This document shows positions 1 through 10,380 of a stretch of DNA of 64,000 bases, piece by piece (position 1 is the first letter of the stretch; the number at the start of each line of letters is the position of its first letter). This DNA is from Microbacterium murale. GTDB lineage: Bacteria; Actinomycetota; Actinomycetes; Actinomycetales; Microbacteriaceae. The stretch covers positions 992,001 to 1,056,000 of the forward strand of contig NZ_JAUSXK010000001.1 of assembly GCF_030815955.1 (NCBI RefSeq), written 5' to 3'. The notes below the pieces were generated by a model. That model saw nothing but the letters and a program-made list of their open reading frames with translations. It had not been told where the DNA came from and ran no database searches. A program made the position numbers and the translations under genes.

Positions 1-102
1 GGGATATGGGGAGAATCGGCTTCTGGGCGATAGGGATGTCTGATGCGGTCGATAGCGGCGAGGTATCGAGATGCAGCATGCGCCGCTGTCCGATCCCCCG
101 AC

Positions 103-114
103 TAGCCTGAGAGG
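103..114 (+). promoter_or_regulatory. -10 element of a leaderless radA promoter
   Basis: TAGCCT at 103-108 is followed by a 6-nt gap and the radA ATG at 115, with no Shine-Dalgarno in between. A -10 hexamer at this distance puts the transcription start at or next to the start codon, as in leaderless actinobacterial mRNAs. The same geometry recurs at several other genes here. Bases 1-102 show nothing else I can assign. Confidence 0.55.
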
Positions 115-1497
115 ATGGCAACCCGTCGCCCCGCTCCGCCCGCGTTCGTCTGCACCGAGTGCGGGTGGACCACCTCGAAGTGGGCCGGCCGCTGCGGCGA
201 ATGCCAGCAGTGGGGCACGGTGCAGGAGCAGGCCGCGAAGACCGGCATCCTGCGGCAGATGACCCCTCTCACGCCGGGCGCGGACCGCGCCGCACGCCCG
301 ATCACCCAGATCAGCACGATCGACACTCCTCGTCGCTCCAGCGGCGTGGGCGAGTTCGACCGCGTACTCGGCGGCGGCATCGTCCCCGGTGCAGCGATAC
401 TGCTCAGCGGTGAGCCGGGCGTCGGCAAGTCCACGCTGCTCCTGGAGGTCGCCGCCCAGGCCGCACGCGGCGGACGCCGGGTGCTGTACGCGAGCGCAGA
501 GGAGTCCCAGGCGCAGGTGCGGCTGCGCGCCGAGCGCACCGGCGCCCTGCACGATGAGCTGTACCTCGCGAGCGAGACCGACCTCGCCACGATCCTCGGA
601 CACATCGATGAGGTGCAGCCGCAGCTCGTGATCGTCGACTCGGTGCAGACCGTGGCGTCCTCCCTCTCCGACGGAGCAGCGGGTCAGCCCAGTCAGGTGC
701 GCGAAGTCGCAGCCACCCTGATCCGGGTCGCGAAGGAGCGGAGCCTTCCGATCATCCTCGTCGGCCATGTCACGAAAGACGGGCAGGTCGCCGGTCCCCG
801 CATCCTGGAGCACCTGGTCGACGTCGTGTGCCACTTCGAGGGGGATCGGCAGACCGCACTGCGGTTCATCCGCGCGCTGAAGAACCGTTTCGGCCCGACC
901 GATGAGGTCGGCTGCTTCGAGATGACCGGCGATGGCATCGCCGAGGTGCCGGATCCGAGCGGGCTGTTCCTCGGTCATGGTTCGACAGAACCCGGCACAT
1001 GCGTCGCGATCGCGATGGAGGGCCGCCGCGCCCTGCCGGTCGAGGTGCAGGCTCTGACCGTGGAGTCCACGGCGCCGAATCCCCGTCGAGTGGTGTCAGG
1101 GCTCGACTCGGCACGCGTGGCGATGGTGCTGGCGATCCTCGAGAAGCGTGGCCGTATCCCCACCGGAAAGCTCGACGTCTACGTGTCGACCGTCGGCGGC
1201 GTGCGGTTCACAGAGCCCGCTGCCGACCTCGCGATCGCTATCGCCGTGGCAGGGTCGATCCAGCAGTTCTCGGTGCCGCGCACGATCGCTGCAGTAGGCG
1301 AGCTCAGCCTCGCCGGCGAGGTGCGCGCGGTGACCCAGGCCACGCAACGGCGGTCGGAGGCGAAGAGGCTCGGCTACGAGCAGGTCATCGATGAGCGCTC
1401 GAAGTCTCTCGACGCCGCGCTGAACGACGTGAAATCACGCAGTCGGTCCTCGCATCCGGCGAAGCCGCGTCGCGAAGACGACCTTCCGCCGTTCTGA
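115..1497 (+). CDS. radA: DNA repair protein RadA
   Basis: RadA is a cytosolic RecA-like ATPase that drives branch migration of recombination intermediates. The 460-residue length is normal for the family. The sequence shows the N-terminal zinc finger (Cys13, Cys16, Cys27, Cys30), Walker A GEPGVGKST at 99-107, the RadA-specific KNRFG motif at 256-260, and a C-terminal Lon-protease-like domain. The ATG at 115 opens directly into the zinc finger and follows a leaderless-type -10 element. The C-terminus is basic, then an acidic EDDLPPF tail. The next gene is convergent; a weak GC hairpin lies at about 1504-1533. Identification is firm. Confidence 0.97.
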   Translation: MATRRPAPPAFVCTECGWTTSKWAGRCGECQQWGTVQEQAAKTGILRQMTPLTPGADRAARPITQISTIDTPRRSSGVGEFDRVLGGGIVPGAAILLSGEPGVGKSTLLLEVAAQAARGGRRVLYASAEESQAQVRLRAERTGALHDELYLASETDLATILGHIDEVQPQLVIVDSVQTVASSLSDGAAGQPSQVREVAATLIRVAKERSLPIILVGHVTKDGQVAGPRILEHLVDVVCHFEGDRQTALRFIRALKNRFGPTDEVGCFEMTGDGIAEVPDPSGLFLGHGSTEPGTCVAIAMEGRRALPVEVQALTVESTAPNPRRVVSGLDSARVAMVLAILEKRGRIPTGKLDVYVSTVGGVRFTEPAADLAIAIAVAGSIQQFSVPRTIAAVGELSLAGEVRAVTQATQRRSEAKRLGYEQVIDERSKSLDAALNDVKSRSRSSHPAKPRREDDLPPF

Positions 1498-1537
1498 CGC
1501 CCCTTCCGCGTCCGTCCGTCATCGTGCGGGAAGCGCG

Positions 1538-1954
1538 TCACGCGTCCAGTGCGGCGAGCAGTTCGTCCGGCGGTGCCTGCATCGGATGGGGCCCCGCGAT
1601 GTCGAGGAAGACCGTGGTGATCGTCTCGCGATGCGTGGTCAAGAACGCCCGCAGCCATTCCGACGAGTAGATGCCGACGCCCGGGGGCAGATTCGCCGGC
1701 TTGTTCTTGGCATCGCTGAACAGCAGCAGGGCGACGTCTCCAGTTGCCTCGTCACGGTACGTCCAGACTTCACCGCCGTCGAGCGGATTGTCGCGGTCAC
1801 CCGATCTCAGCAACGGCACGACCGTCGTCCCGTGGCGCAGCGCGAGCGCGACCGCCGCCATGTCCTGCTTCTCGAGCGCCTGTGCGAGCGCTTCGGAGCG
1901 GAACTCCTCCGGTGCCGGCTTCTTGCTCGCCGCCTTCGACTTCTTCGCTGCCAT
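1538..1954 (-). CDS. SseB-like N-terminal domain protein
   Basis: A 138-residue soluble protein with no signal peptide or membrane segment. The first 15 residues are Lys/Ala-rich. From about residue 20 it resembles the SseB N-terminal domain found in many actinobacterial proteins of unknown role: an N-terminal helix with ALEKQDMAAV, then strands around TTVVPLL, GEVWTYRD and VALLLFSD, and a PHPMQAPPDELL tail. The start is supported by TAGGCT 6 bp upstream, a leaderless arrangement. It is convergent with radA. The biochemical role is unknown and the family assignment rests on resemblance only. Confidence 0.7.
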   Translation of the reverse strand: MAAKKSKAASKKPAPEEFRSEALAQALEKQDMAAVALALRHGTTVVPLLRSGDRDNPLDGGEVWTYRDEATGDVALLLFSDAKNKPANLPPGVGIYSSEWLRAFLTTHRETITTVFLDIAGPHPMQAPPDELLAALDA

Positions 1955-1966
1955 GCATCCAGCCTA
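1955..1966 (-). promoter_or_regulatory. -10 element of leaderless promoter
   Basis: On the minus strand TAGGCT (1966-1961) is followed by GGATGC and then the ATG at 1954. The 6-nt gap matches radA, argA, lplA and the 55.3 kb hydrolase gene. Confidence 0.5.
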
Positions 1967-2020
1967 AGGACTTTGATGGTCGGGCGGATTCGCGCGGAAC
2001 GACGAACGCGGAAACGATTG

Positions 2021-2068
2021 GGGCCCTCTCGAATCCTCCATTGGGGACTGGAGTACTCGAAAGGGCCC
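2021..2068. repeat. imperfect 20-bp inverted repeat in a TCGAA-rich spacer
   Basis: Arms 2021-2040 and 2049-2068 pair at 17 of 20 positions around an 8-nt loop. The outer parts are GGGCCCTCTCGA and TCGAAAGGGCCC. The surrounding spacer (1955-2247) is visibly less GC-rich than its neighbours and contains no credible gene. TCGAA occurs five times between 2029 and 2096. There is no U-tract, so a simple terminator is not the best reading. Confidence 0.5.
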
Positions 2069-2247
2069 TCGAACTCTCGAACGGTGAAGTGTCGAAGCGC
2101 TGGGGACGCTGAATACGACGCCACTGGGGATGGCCTGCACCGAAGAATCCCGAGAGTCGAGTCAATGGTATCCCAAAGGACTGGGGCTGTCAGCACCAGA
2201 TCTGCGGATCCAGGTCGATGTTCCACGCTCATGCGAAGTTCTTGCGC

Positions 2248-2904
2248 TCAGTACAACAGGATCTGTCGCGTCTCCGCGCCCTCGAAGCCGCCGATCGAAA
2301 CGGCGACGTGGTACGACGCCCCTCCGCCAGGAGCGCGCGGACGATTCTCCTGATCGCACGTCGCCACATCCGAGCGCGTGCGGTCCCACTGCAGAGGCGT
2401 TGCGCTCGTCACGGTCTGCCCCGCCGCGAGCGTCACGACCATGCTGCTCGGGCTCTCCTGGCAATCCGTGGAGCGCCACCACGTGTCGCTCCCGCTGGAC
2501 ACGGTGAAGACCTGGGTTGTCGAGCCGACGTCGATCGTGCAGTCCGAGGCGCCCGTGTTGGTGAGCGAGATGGACAGTTGCGGCAACGCGCCGGCGGGGT
2601 AAGTGTCGGCATCCGTGACGGCTTCGACGGTGACGTCACCCGCCTGACACGGCACGGCCGTCGGAGTCTCATCCGCGGTCGGTTCGGGCGACGGCGTATC
2701 CGTCGGGGCCGGGGTCTCCGTAGCGGGCGACGCCGACGGCTTCGGCGACGACGTGGGAGCAGGCTCAGCTCCGGCATCCGTCCACGGCTGTGCGATGGCG
2801 AGCCAGATACCCGCGGCCAGCGCGAGGATCAGCATGATCAGACCGCCGAAGACGACGACACGGCGTCGCCGGTACACGGCGTCGGTCTTGCGGCGGCGTG
2901 CCAT
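2248..2904 (-). CDS. membrane-anchored extracytoplasmic protein, unknown function
   Basis: A 218-residue protein with a short basic cytoplasmic head (MARRRK...YRRRR), one hydrophobic segment at about residues 20-40, a Pro/Ser/Thr/Glu-rich linker to about residue 90, and a beta-rich C-terminal domain of about 125 residues. Four cysteines (PCQ, SDC, TDC, ATC) could form two disulfides outside the cell. The fold resembles Ig-like or DUF4232-type domains, but I do not recognise the family firmly. The ATG at 2904 overlaps the stop of the upstream argA by one base (TGATG), so translation is probably coupled. A longer frame upstream only runs through argA in another phase. Confidence 0.75.
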   Translation of the reverse strand: MARRRKTDAVYRRRRVVVFGGLIMLILALAAGIWLAIAQPWTDAGAEPAPTSSPKPSASPATETPAPTDTPSPEPTADETPTAVPCQAGDVTVEAVTDADTYPAGALPQLSISLTNTGASDCTIDVGSTTQVFTVSSGSDTWWRSTDCQESPSSMVVTLAAGQTVTSATPLQWDRTRSDVATCDQENRPRAPGGGASYHVAVSIGGFEGAETRQILLY

Positions 2905-3404
2905 CACAGATGCTTCAGCATGCGCGTGTTGCCGAGCGTGTTCGGCTTCACGTGCGCGAGATCGAGGAACTCTGCGACGCCCTCGTCGGGGCTGCGCAGC
3001 AGTTGCGAGTACACGTCGGGATCGACGATCTGTTCGCCGATCGGTGCGAAACCGCGACGGGTGAAGAACTCCACCTCGAACGTGAGGCAGAACAACCGCT
3101 GCAGTCCCAGCGCGACCGCCCGATCCTCGAGACCCTCGACCAGGGCGCGCCCGACGCCGTGATGCAGCCAGTCGTCGCGCACGATCAGTGTGCGCACCTC
3201 GCCGAGGTCCTCCCACATCACGTGCAGCGCACCGCATCCGATGAGTTCACCGTCACGCTCTGCGACGACGAACTCCTGCACAGCGCCGTAGAGCACCGCG
3301 AGATCTTTGCCGAGCAGGATCCGTCGCTCGACCAGCGGCTCCAGCAGAGTGTGGATGCCGAGGATGTCGGCGCTGCGCGCCGGGCGGACGGTGTACTCGC
3401 TCAC
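2904..3404 (-). CDS. argA: amino-acid N-acetyltransferase (short ArgA-type NAGS)
   Basis: Predicted to acetylate glutamate with acetyl-CoA, the first step of arginine synthesis, in the cytosol. The 166-residue GNAT protein closely resembles the actinobacterial short NAGS (Mycobacterium Rv2747 type), not the long kinase-fused ArgA. Shared landmarks are LYGAVQEFVVAE, GCGALHVMWEDLGEVRT, the acetyl-CoA loop HHGVGRALV, CLTFEVEFFTRRGF, and the C-terminal GVAEFLDLAHVKPNTLGN. The start is GTG at 3404, 6 bp after TAGGCT, so it is probably leaderless. A general GNAT role is possible but less likely given the diagnostic C-terminus. Confidence 0.87.
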   Translation of the reverse strand: MSEYTVRPARSADILGIHTLLEPLVERRILLGKDLAVLYGAVQEFVVAERDGELIGCGALHVMWEDLGEVRTLIVRDDWLHHGVGRALVEGLEDRAVALGLQRLFCLTFEVEFFTRRGFAPIGEQIVDPDVYSQLLRSPDEGVAEFLDLAHVKPNTLGNTRMLKHL

Positions 3405-3416
3405 GTGTCCAGCCTA
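3405..3416 (-). promoter_or_regulatory. -10 element of leaderless argA promoter
   Basis: The minus strand reads TAGGCT (3416-3411), six bases, then GTG at 3404. No Shine-Dalgarno is present. Confidence 0.5.
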
Positions 3417-3476
3417 ATCTCGGCGCGTCTCCAGCCTCGTATTCGCGCGCTGGCGCCCCGTCGCCGTCCCACTGAC

Positions 3477-3559
3477 GGGAAAACTCAGACGACAATGGCG
3501 AGGGTCGGCGTGTCCGGATACGACTCGCCGCCGACACGCTTGGCCGTCTGGGTTTTCCC
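3477..3559. repeat. 83-bp element bounded by 15-bp inverted repeats
   Basis: Arms 3477-3491 (GGGAAAACTCAGACG) and 3545-3559 match at 14 of 15 positions when inverted. Inside, GTCGGCG and CGCCGAC, and alternatively GCGTGTC and GACACGC, can pair, so the whole element can fold as a nested structure. It sits between argA and clpC and is separate from the clpC terminator. It could be a MITE-like remnant or a structured RNA. I found no second copy in this window. Confidence 0.5.
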
Positions 3560-3591
3560 CAGCGTGGCAGACCGACGTGCACCAGACACGA

Positions 3592-3623
3592 AAGAGGGCG
3601 GATGCCGAAGCATCCGCCCTCTT
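3592..3623 (-). terminator. clpC intrinsic terminator
   Basis: A perfect 14-bp stem (3592-3605 with 3610-3623) closed by a UUCG tetraloop on the minus strand, 13 bp past the clpC stop, followed by TTTCG. Confidence 0.85.
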
Positions 3624-3636
3624 CTCGCTCAGAGGC

Positions 3637-6165
<2,529 letters not shown>

Positions 6166-6179
6166 TGTCAACTCCTTGG

Positions 6180-6194
6180 TTCGCACGGGGCGAA
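6180..6194. promoter_or_regulatory. TTCGC-N5-GCGAA dyad before clpC
   Basis: A perfect 5-bp inverted repeat, TTCGC ACGGG GCGAA, 15 bp before the clpC start. Actinobacterial clpC is controlled by ClgR, whose site has a CGC-N5-GCG core, so this is a candidate. Its closeness to the start codon is unusual for an activator site, and the centre fits the ClgR consensus poorly. Confidence 0.35.
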
Positions 6195-6287
6195 TGCACT
6201 GACGCCAGACGGCTCTTCAGCGCCTGTACATCGAGAGTAACGACCGTACGGGCCCGGCAAGCCCGTGTTCGCCGTCGGCATAGCGCC

Positions 6288-7109
6288 TCACCCTGCACTC
6301 AGCAGCACGACGGCTACGCCCGCGGCGGCGAGACCGACGACGCGACGAGCAGTGAGTTTCTCATGCAGCACGACGATTCCGAGAAGAACGGGAATCGCCG
6401 GGTACAGAGAAGCCAGTGTCACGGCTACGGCGAGCAGCTGCTCCCTGGTCGCCAACAGGTACAAGGTGAGCCCGAGCGCGGCGCCGGCGCCGATCAGCAA
6501 CGCCTTCGTCGTGTCTCTGCCCGTCACAGGCCGTACGTTCTTTGCGGTTGCGAGCACCGGTGTGAGAACGACGACGGCGGCGACGCGTCCAGCGAACACC
6601 GCCCACAATCCGCTTTCCTGCCCAGCCAAGCCCAGCCCGATGTATTGAACAGCGACGCCGAGACTCGCGATGAGGCCGTCTCGAACTCCATCCGGACGAT
6701 GACCGTCACCTGAACCGCCGGATACCAACCAGAGCGCGGGCAGCATGAGCAGGATGCCGAACCAGGCGGGCATCGCCGGCTGTTCGCCGAGGAACCAGAC
6801 TCCGCACAGCACGGAGAGCGCGACTCCTGTCACGGCGCTGATGGGCAGCACGACGCTCATGGCACCACGCGCAAGGGCGCGGTTCAGAAACAGCATGGTT
6901 ACCGCGCTGCCGATTCCGGAGAGTGCTCCCCACGCCAGATCTTCGACTCCGACCTGCCGGGCAGGGACCACGACTGCTGCGATGAAAGCGAACGCCATTC
7001 CGCCGATCTGCCCTACCCATGCGACGAATGCGTAGTGAACCCGGCGAGACAGAATGCCACCGGCGAAGTCGACGATGCCGTAGACGACGGCTGACGCAAG
7101 AGCAAGCAC
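6288..7109 (-). CDS. EamA/DMT-superfamily membrane transporter
   Basis: About 273 residues forming ten predicted membrane helices in two homologous halves, the usual EamA (drug/metabolite transporter) layout. The substrate is unknown; relatives export amino acids or small metabolites. I placed the start at GTG 7109, opening VLALASAVVYGIVDFAGG, because EamA proteins begin directly with the first helix. An upstream in-frame ATG at 7235 would add 42 hydrophilic residues and run through the operator region of the divergent operon. The gene stands alone, downstream of clpC and divergent from the DUF2975-like module. Confidence 0.82.
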   Translation of the reverse strand: MLALASAVVYGIVDFAGGILSRRVHYAFVAWVGQIGGMAFAFIAAVVVPARQVGVEDLAWGALSGIGSAVTMLFLNRALARGAMSVVLPISAVTGVALSVLCGVWFLGEQPAMPAWFGILLMLPALWLVSGGSGDGHRPDGVRDGLIASLGVAVQYIGLGLAGQESGLWAVFAGRVAAVVVLTPVLATAKNVRPVTGRDTTKALLIGAGAALGLTLYLLATREQLLAVAVTLASLYPAIPVLLGIVVLHEKLTARRVVGLAAAGVAVVLLSAG

Positions 7110-7188
7110 ACGCCGACTCTCGCCTGCCGGCGGATGTTCGAACAGGGCGTTTTGCCGAAGACGCCGGTGAGCTAATCTCCCGACCCGC

Positions 7189-7248
7189 TTGACGGCGTTA
7201 TCGACAATCGTTATGTTAACGGGAGTCGATAACAACGATAATCGATAT
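7189..7248 (+). promoter_or_regulatory. promoter with repeated CGTTATCG operators
   Basis: TTGACG (7189-7194), a 17-bp spacer and TATGTT (7212-7217) form a good promoter for the downstream operon. An 8-bp inverted repeat TTATCGAC (7198-7205) / GTCGATAA (7225-7232) brackets the -10. Related half-sites (ATCGTT, CGATAAC, CGATAATCGATA) continue to 7248. The AT-rich array stands out from the GC-rich surroundings and suggests repression by the XRE protein encoded third in the operon. Confidence 0.6.
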
Positions 7249-7258
7249 GGAGGGTCTC

Positions 7259-7879
7259 ATGAACAAGCGCAACGGACGCCCGTCCCTCAGCGAGGCGGTG
7301 GCGCTCGGCCTGGTCGCGACCGGTGCCGTGAGCATCGGGATCGCATCCATCGTCGGCGCCGTCGGAGCGGGAATCGAGATCTTCGGGTCGCCGGTTCCCG
7401 TGAGCCTGCCCGTCGAGGGCGCGCAGATGACTTCACTTGCAGATGCCGAAGGCGTCGCTGCGGCGGAGTACACGCAATCGGTGGTCTCGTTCGAGACGCT
7501 GGATGCCGGTACCCGCTGGCTGCTGCTCGCGGAGGCCGTGCTTCCCGCTCTGGCGACGGTGATCGTATGCGCGGCGCTGTGGTGGCTGGGACTGTCACTG
7601 ATCCGGCAGCAGGTGTTCCGGCGGTCGATGGTACCCGTGCTCGCGACCGCGGCATTCGCTCTCGTCATCGCAGGACCGGTCGCCCCTTTCTTCGGTGCGA
7701 TCGCTCGCGCGCAGGTGGTCGAGCAGCTGACGGCATCCGGCGTCGACACGAGTGGATTCTGGATGCTTCTCTACCAGCTGGATCCCGCACCGATCGGATG
7801 GGGCATCGCCCTTGCACTCGTGGCCACCGCGTTCGAAGTCGGCCGGCGCCTGCACCGCGAGACGGAAGGATTGGTGTGA
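7259..7879 (+). CDS. DUF2975-like integral membrane protein (first of pair)
   Basis: A 206-residue protein with four predicted membrane helices at about residues 18-40, 85-110, 122-145 and 170-190, and a loop with many Ala/Glu/Asp residues outside. The C-terminus HRETEGLV matches the end of DUF2975 proteins. ATG 7259 is chosen over 7247 because GGAGGG sits just before it. The stop overlaps the next start. DUF2975 proteins with a small XRE regulator (YoaS/YozG type) are a known pairing of unknown function. This copy and the next gene are paralogous in topology but diverged in sequence. Confidence 0.75.
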   Translation: MNKRNGRPSLSEAVALGLVATGAVSIGIASIVGAVGAGIEIFGSPVPVSLPVEGAQMTSLADAEGVAAAEYTQSVVSFETLDAGTRWLLLAEAVLPALATVIVCAALWWLGLSLIRQQVFRRSMVPVLATAAFALVIAGPVAPFFGAIARAQVVEQLTASGVDTSGFWMLLYQLDPAPIGWGIALALVATAFEVGRRLHRETEGLV

Positions 7880-8490
7880 TGATGGCCCGTACACCCGAAC
7901 TGCAGGCCCGACGCGATCGGACCGACCTCTGGACCGGCATCATCGTCGGTGCACTCGTCATCGCATTCGTATCGTTCCGAGGCACGAGCGCCGTCGTGTC
8001 CCTCTTCGCGACGCCGGGCGCCATCACCGTCGATGCACACATTCCAGCCCAGGTGATCACGACGCGACTCGGTGAGGGAACGGAGGCGACCGTCACGAGC
8101 GGCACGCTCGTGGTGGCGGACGTCAACACTGTCAGCGTGATCTGCCTCGTCCTCGCCATCGTTCTCGGCGCGCTCGGACTCGCCGCCGCCGCCGCTCTCG
8201 GGGCGTGGAGCTGCATCCGCATGCTGCGCGGAACTGTCTTCGATCAACTGAATGTGCGGCTGCTGTTCGCATTGTCGTTGAGCCTGCTGCTCGCCTGGGC
8301 AGGCGAGTACTGGTTCCGGAACATGGGCCTCAACGGCGTCTTCGCCGCGATCGACGAAGACTTCCGCGGACAGACCGCATTCAATCTCGCGACCGTCCCG
8401 CTCCTGGTTGCGGCCATCGCAGTCGGCGTGCTCGTGATCGTGTTCCGCCGCGGGACAGCGCTTCAGAAAGATGCTGAGGGTCTCGTATGA
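7879..8490 (+). CDS. DUF2975-like integral membrane protein (second of pair)
   Basis: A 203-residue protein with four predicted helices at about residues 22-40, 88-113, 127-142 and 165-185. The C-terminus RRGTALQKDAEGLV resembles that of the preceding protein and the DUF2975 family. The start ATG overlaps the stop of the first gene (TGATG), with GGAAGGA upstream. Its own stop overlaps the ATG of the XRE gene. Having two DUF2975-like proteins in tandem suggests a heteromeric membrane assembly, which is inference. Confidence 0.73.
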   Translation: MMARTPELQARRDRTDLWTGIIVGALVIAFVSFRGTSAVVSLFATPGAITVDAHIPAQVITTRLGEGTEATVTSGTLVVADVNTVSVICLVLAIVLGALGLAAAAALGAWSCIRMLRGTVFDQLNVRLLFALSLSLLLAWAGEYWFRNMGLNGVFAAIDEDFRGQTAFNLATVPLLVAAIAVGVLVIVFRRGTALQKDAEGLV

Positions 8491-8723
8491 CTCCTGCTGC
8501 GGAAGAGGAGGACACCGGCATCCACTGCCGACTCGATGAGTTGCTCGCCGAACGCGGGATGACGCTCACCGAGCTGAGCGCGAGGGTCGGGGTGAGCATC
8601 GTCAATCTGTCGGTGCTGAAGAACGACCGGGCACGGGCGATCCGCTACTCGACGCTGCGGGCGATCTGCGACGCACTCGGCTGCGAGGTCGGCGAGTTGC
8701 TCGTGCTCGCTCCGCACGAGTGA
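8487..8723 (+). CDS. small XRE/Cro-type transcriptional regulator (YozG-like)
   Basis: A 78-residue protein made almost entirely of one helix-turn-helix domain: LDELLAERGMTLTELSARVGVSIVNLSVLKNDRARAIRYSTLRAICDALGCEVGEL, matching the compact YozG-like XRE family (KNGKARAIRFSTL-type core). It is translationally coupled (ATGA) to the DUF2975-like genes and probably represses their promoter through the TTATCGAC repeats at 7198-7232. There is no ligand-binding domain, so any signal would come through another partner. Confidence 0.9.
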   Translation: MTPAAEEEDTGIHCRLDELLAERGMTLTELSARVGVSIVNLSVLKNDRARAIRYSTLRAICDALGCEVGELLVLAPHE

Positions 8724-8777
8724 GCCCCCGCGGAGTGATCTCCCGCGCCTGAGACGGCAGGTCGCGCGACATCGCAG

Positions 8778-8807
8778 GGATGACGGATGCCCCGGCAGCC
8801 GTCATCC
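8778..8807 (+). terminator. possible terminator after XRE gene
   Basis: Perfect 9-bp arms GGATGACGG (8778-8786) and CCGTCATCC (8799-8807) with a 12-nt loop, 55 bp after the XRE stop. The following T-run is short, so termination is uncertain. Confidence 0.4.
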
Positions 8808-8893
8808 TTCGTCATCTCCGCACCGAGAACGCATGACTGCTCCTAACGTTGATCCGCACGGCGCACATCCAGCGCCCTTCGACTTGGAGTCTC

Positions 8894-10306
8894 ATGAGCA
8901 GCACCACTCGCGCCCAGAAAGCGCCGGACACCCGCAGCCCCGCACGGAAGCTGCTGACGTCGTTCGGGTTCCAGATCCTCGCAGCCCTCGTGCTCGGCAT
9001 CGCCGCCGGGCTCATCGGACGCAACCTCGGCGCCACGGCGGAGAACCCGAACGGCCTGTCGGCCACGCTCGACACGATCGGCAGCTCGTACGTCACGATC
9101 CTGCGTGCCGCCGTCGTGCCATTGATCTTCACGGCGATCGTCGCCAGCATCTCGAACCTCCGCCGCGTGCAGAACGCCGCGCGCCTCGCGGGGCAGACCC
9201 TGCTCTGGTTCGCGATCACCGCGTTCATCGCCGTGACCATCGGAATCGTGCTGGGTCTCGTGATCCAGCCGGGTGCGCGCGCCGGTGACGGCCTGGAGCC
9301 GAGCGAGCCCTATGCAGTCGGCACCTGGTGGAACTTCCTCCTCGGCCTCATCCCCGAGAACTTCCTCGGCATCGGTGTGAGCAGCTCGTTCGACGCGGAT
9401 GCGGGCACCGTCGAATCCAGCATCAGCTTCAACATCCTTCAGGTGATCGTCGTGGCCGCCGTCGTCGGCATCGCCGCGCTGAAGGCCGGCAAGAAGGCCG
9501 AGCCGTTCCTCGCCTTCACGGAGTCGCTGCTCAAGGTCATCCAGCGCGTGGTGTGGTGGATCATCCGCATCGCTCCACTCGGCACCTTCGGCCTCATCGG
9601 CTCGGCCGTGATCAAGTACGGCTGGGAGAAGCTCGCCTCGCTGGCGTGGTTCGCCGCCGCCGTCTACATCGGTCTCGCCCTGGTGATCTTCGTCGTCTAC
9701 CCGATCCTCGTCAGGGTCCACGGACTCTCGATCAAGCAGTACTTCACCGGCGTGTGGCCCGCTGTGCAGCTCGGATTCGTCAGCCGCTCCTCGATCGGCA
9801 CGCTTCCGCTCACCGAGCGCGTCACAGAGCGGAACCTCGGAGTGCCCGCCTCGTACGCATCCTTCGCCGTCCCCTTCGGCTCGACCACGAAGATGGACGG
9901 CTGCGCGGCGATCTACCCCGCGATCGCCGCGATCTTCGTCGCGCAGTTCTTCGGCATCGAACTGAACTTCATCCAGTACCTGCTGATCGTGCTCGTCTCA
10001 GTCCTGGGCTCGGCCGCCACCGCCGGCACCACCGGAGCAACCGTCATGCTCACGCTGACGCTGTCGACTCTCGGCCTGCCGCTGGAGGGCGTCGGACTGC
10101 TCCTGGCGATCGACCCGATCCTCGACATGGGCCGCACGGCGGTCAACGTCGCAGGCCAGGCGCTCGTGCCGACGATCGTCGCCAAGCGCGAGGGCATCCT
10201 CGACGAGGAGCTGTACAACGCTCCCCGTGAGGGCCTGCCGTTCGCGGACGACTCGGATGACTCGGACGAGGACGCCGTGGAAGCTGAGCCCGCCGCCGCT
10301 CGCTGA
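8894..10306 (+). CDS. dicarboxylate/amino acid:cation symporter (SDF family)
   Basis: A 470-residue GltP/DctA-type secondary carrier in the cytoplasmic membrane that moves acidic substrates (glutamate, C4-dicarboxylates) with H+ or Na+. Diagnostic features are the serine-rich reentrant loop SRSSIGTLPLT, the metal/substrate segment GSTTKMDGCAAIYPA, and the second hairpin near TTGATVMLTLTLSTLG. ATG 8894 follows TTGGAG, and an earlier ATG at 8849 lacks a ribosome site. The acidic C-terminal tail (DDSDDSDEDAVEAEP) is a family-variable extension. The gene is monocistronic and ends at a strong bidirectional terminator. Substrate cannot be fixed from sequence. Confidence 0.92.
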   Translation: MSSTTRAQKAPDTRSPARKLLTSFGFQILAALVLGIAAGLIGRNLGATAENPNGLSATLDTIGSSYVTILRAAVVPLIFTAIVASISNLRRVQNAARLAGQTLLWFAITAFIAVTIGIVLGLVIQPGARAGDGLEPSEPYAVGTWWNFLLGLIPENFLGIGVSSSFDADAGTVESSISFNILQVIVVAAVVGIAALKAGKKAEPFLAFTESLLKVIQRVVWWIIRIAPLGTFGLIGSAVIKYGWEKLASLAWFAAAVYIGLALVIFVVYPILVRVHGLSIKQYFTGVWPAVQLGFVSRSSIGTLPLTERVTERNLGVPASYASFAVPFGSTTKMDGCAAIYPAIAAIFVAQFFGIELNFIQYLLIVLVSVLGSAATAGTTGATVMLTLTLSTLGLPLEGVGLLLAIDPILDMGRTAVNVAGQALVPTIVAKREGILDEELYNAPREGLPFADDSDDSDEDAVEAEPAAAR

Positions 10307-10317
10307 GTCCAGGCACG

Positions 10318-10380
10318 AGAAGGGACTTCCTGCATGAGACGTGCGTTCCCGCGTCCAGTCTCATGCAGGAAGTCCCTTTT
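10318..10380. terminator. bidirectional hairpin terminator
   Basis: A perfect 21-bp inverted repeat, 10320-10340 with 10358-10378, with a 17-nt loop. It is followed by TTTTC on the plus strand and by TTCTCG on the minus strand. It separates the convergent symporter and antiporter genes. A second smaller palindrome (TCGAGAAG-TCC-CTTCTCGA, about 10384-10402) repeats the AAGTCCCTT core. Confidence 0.85.
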
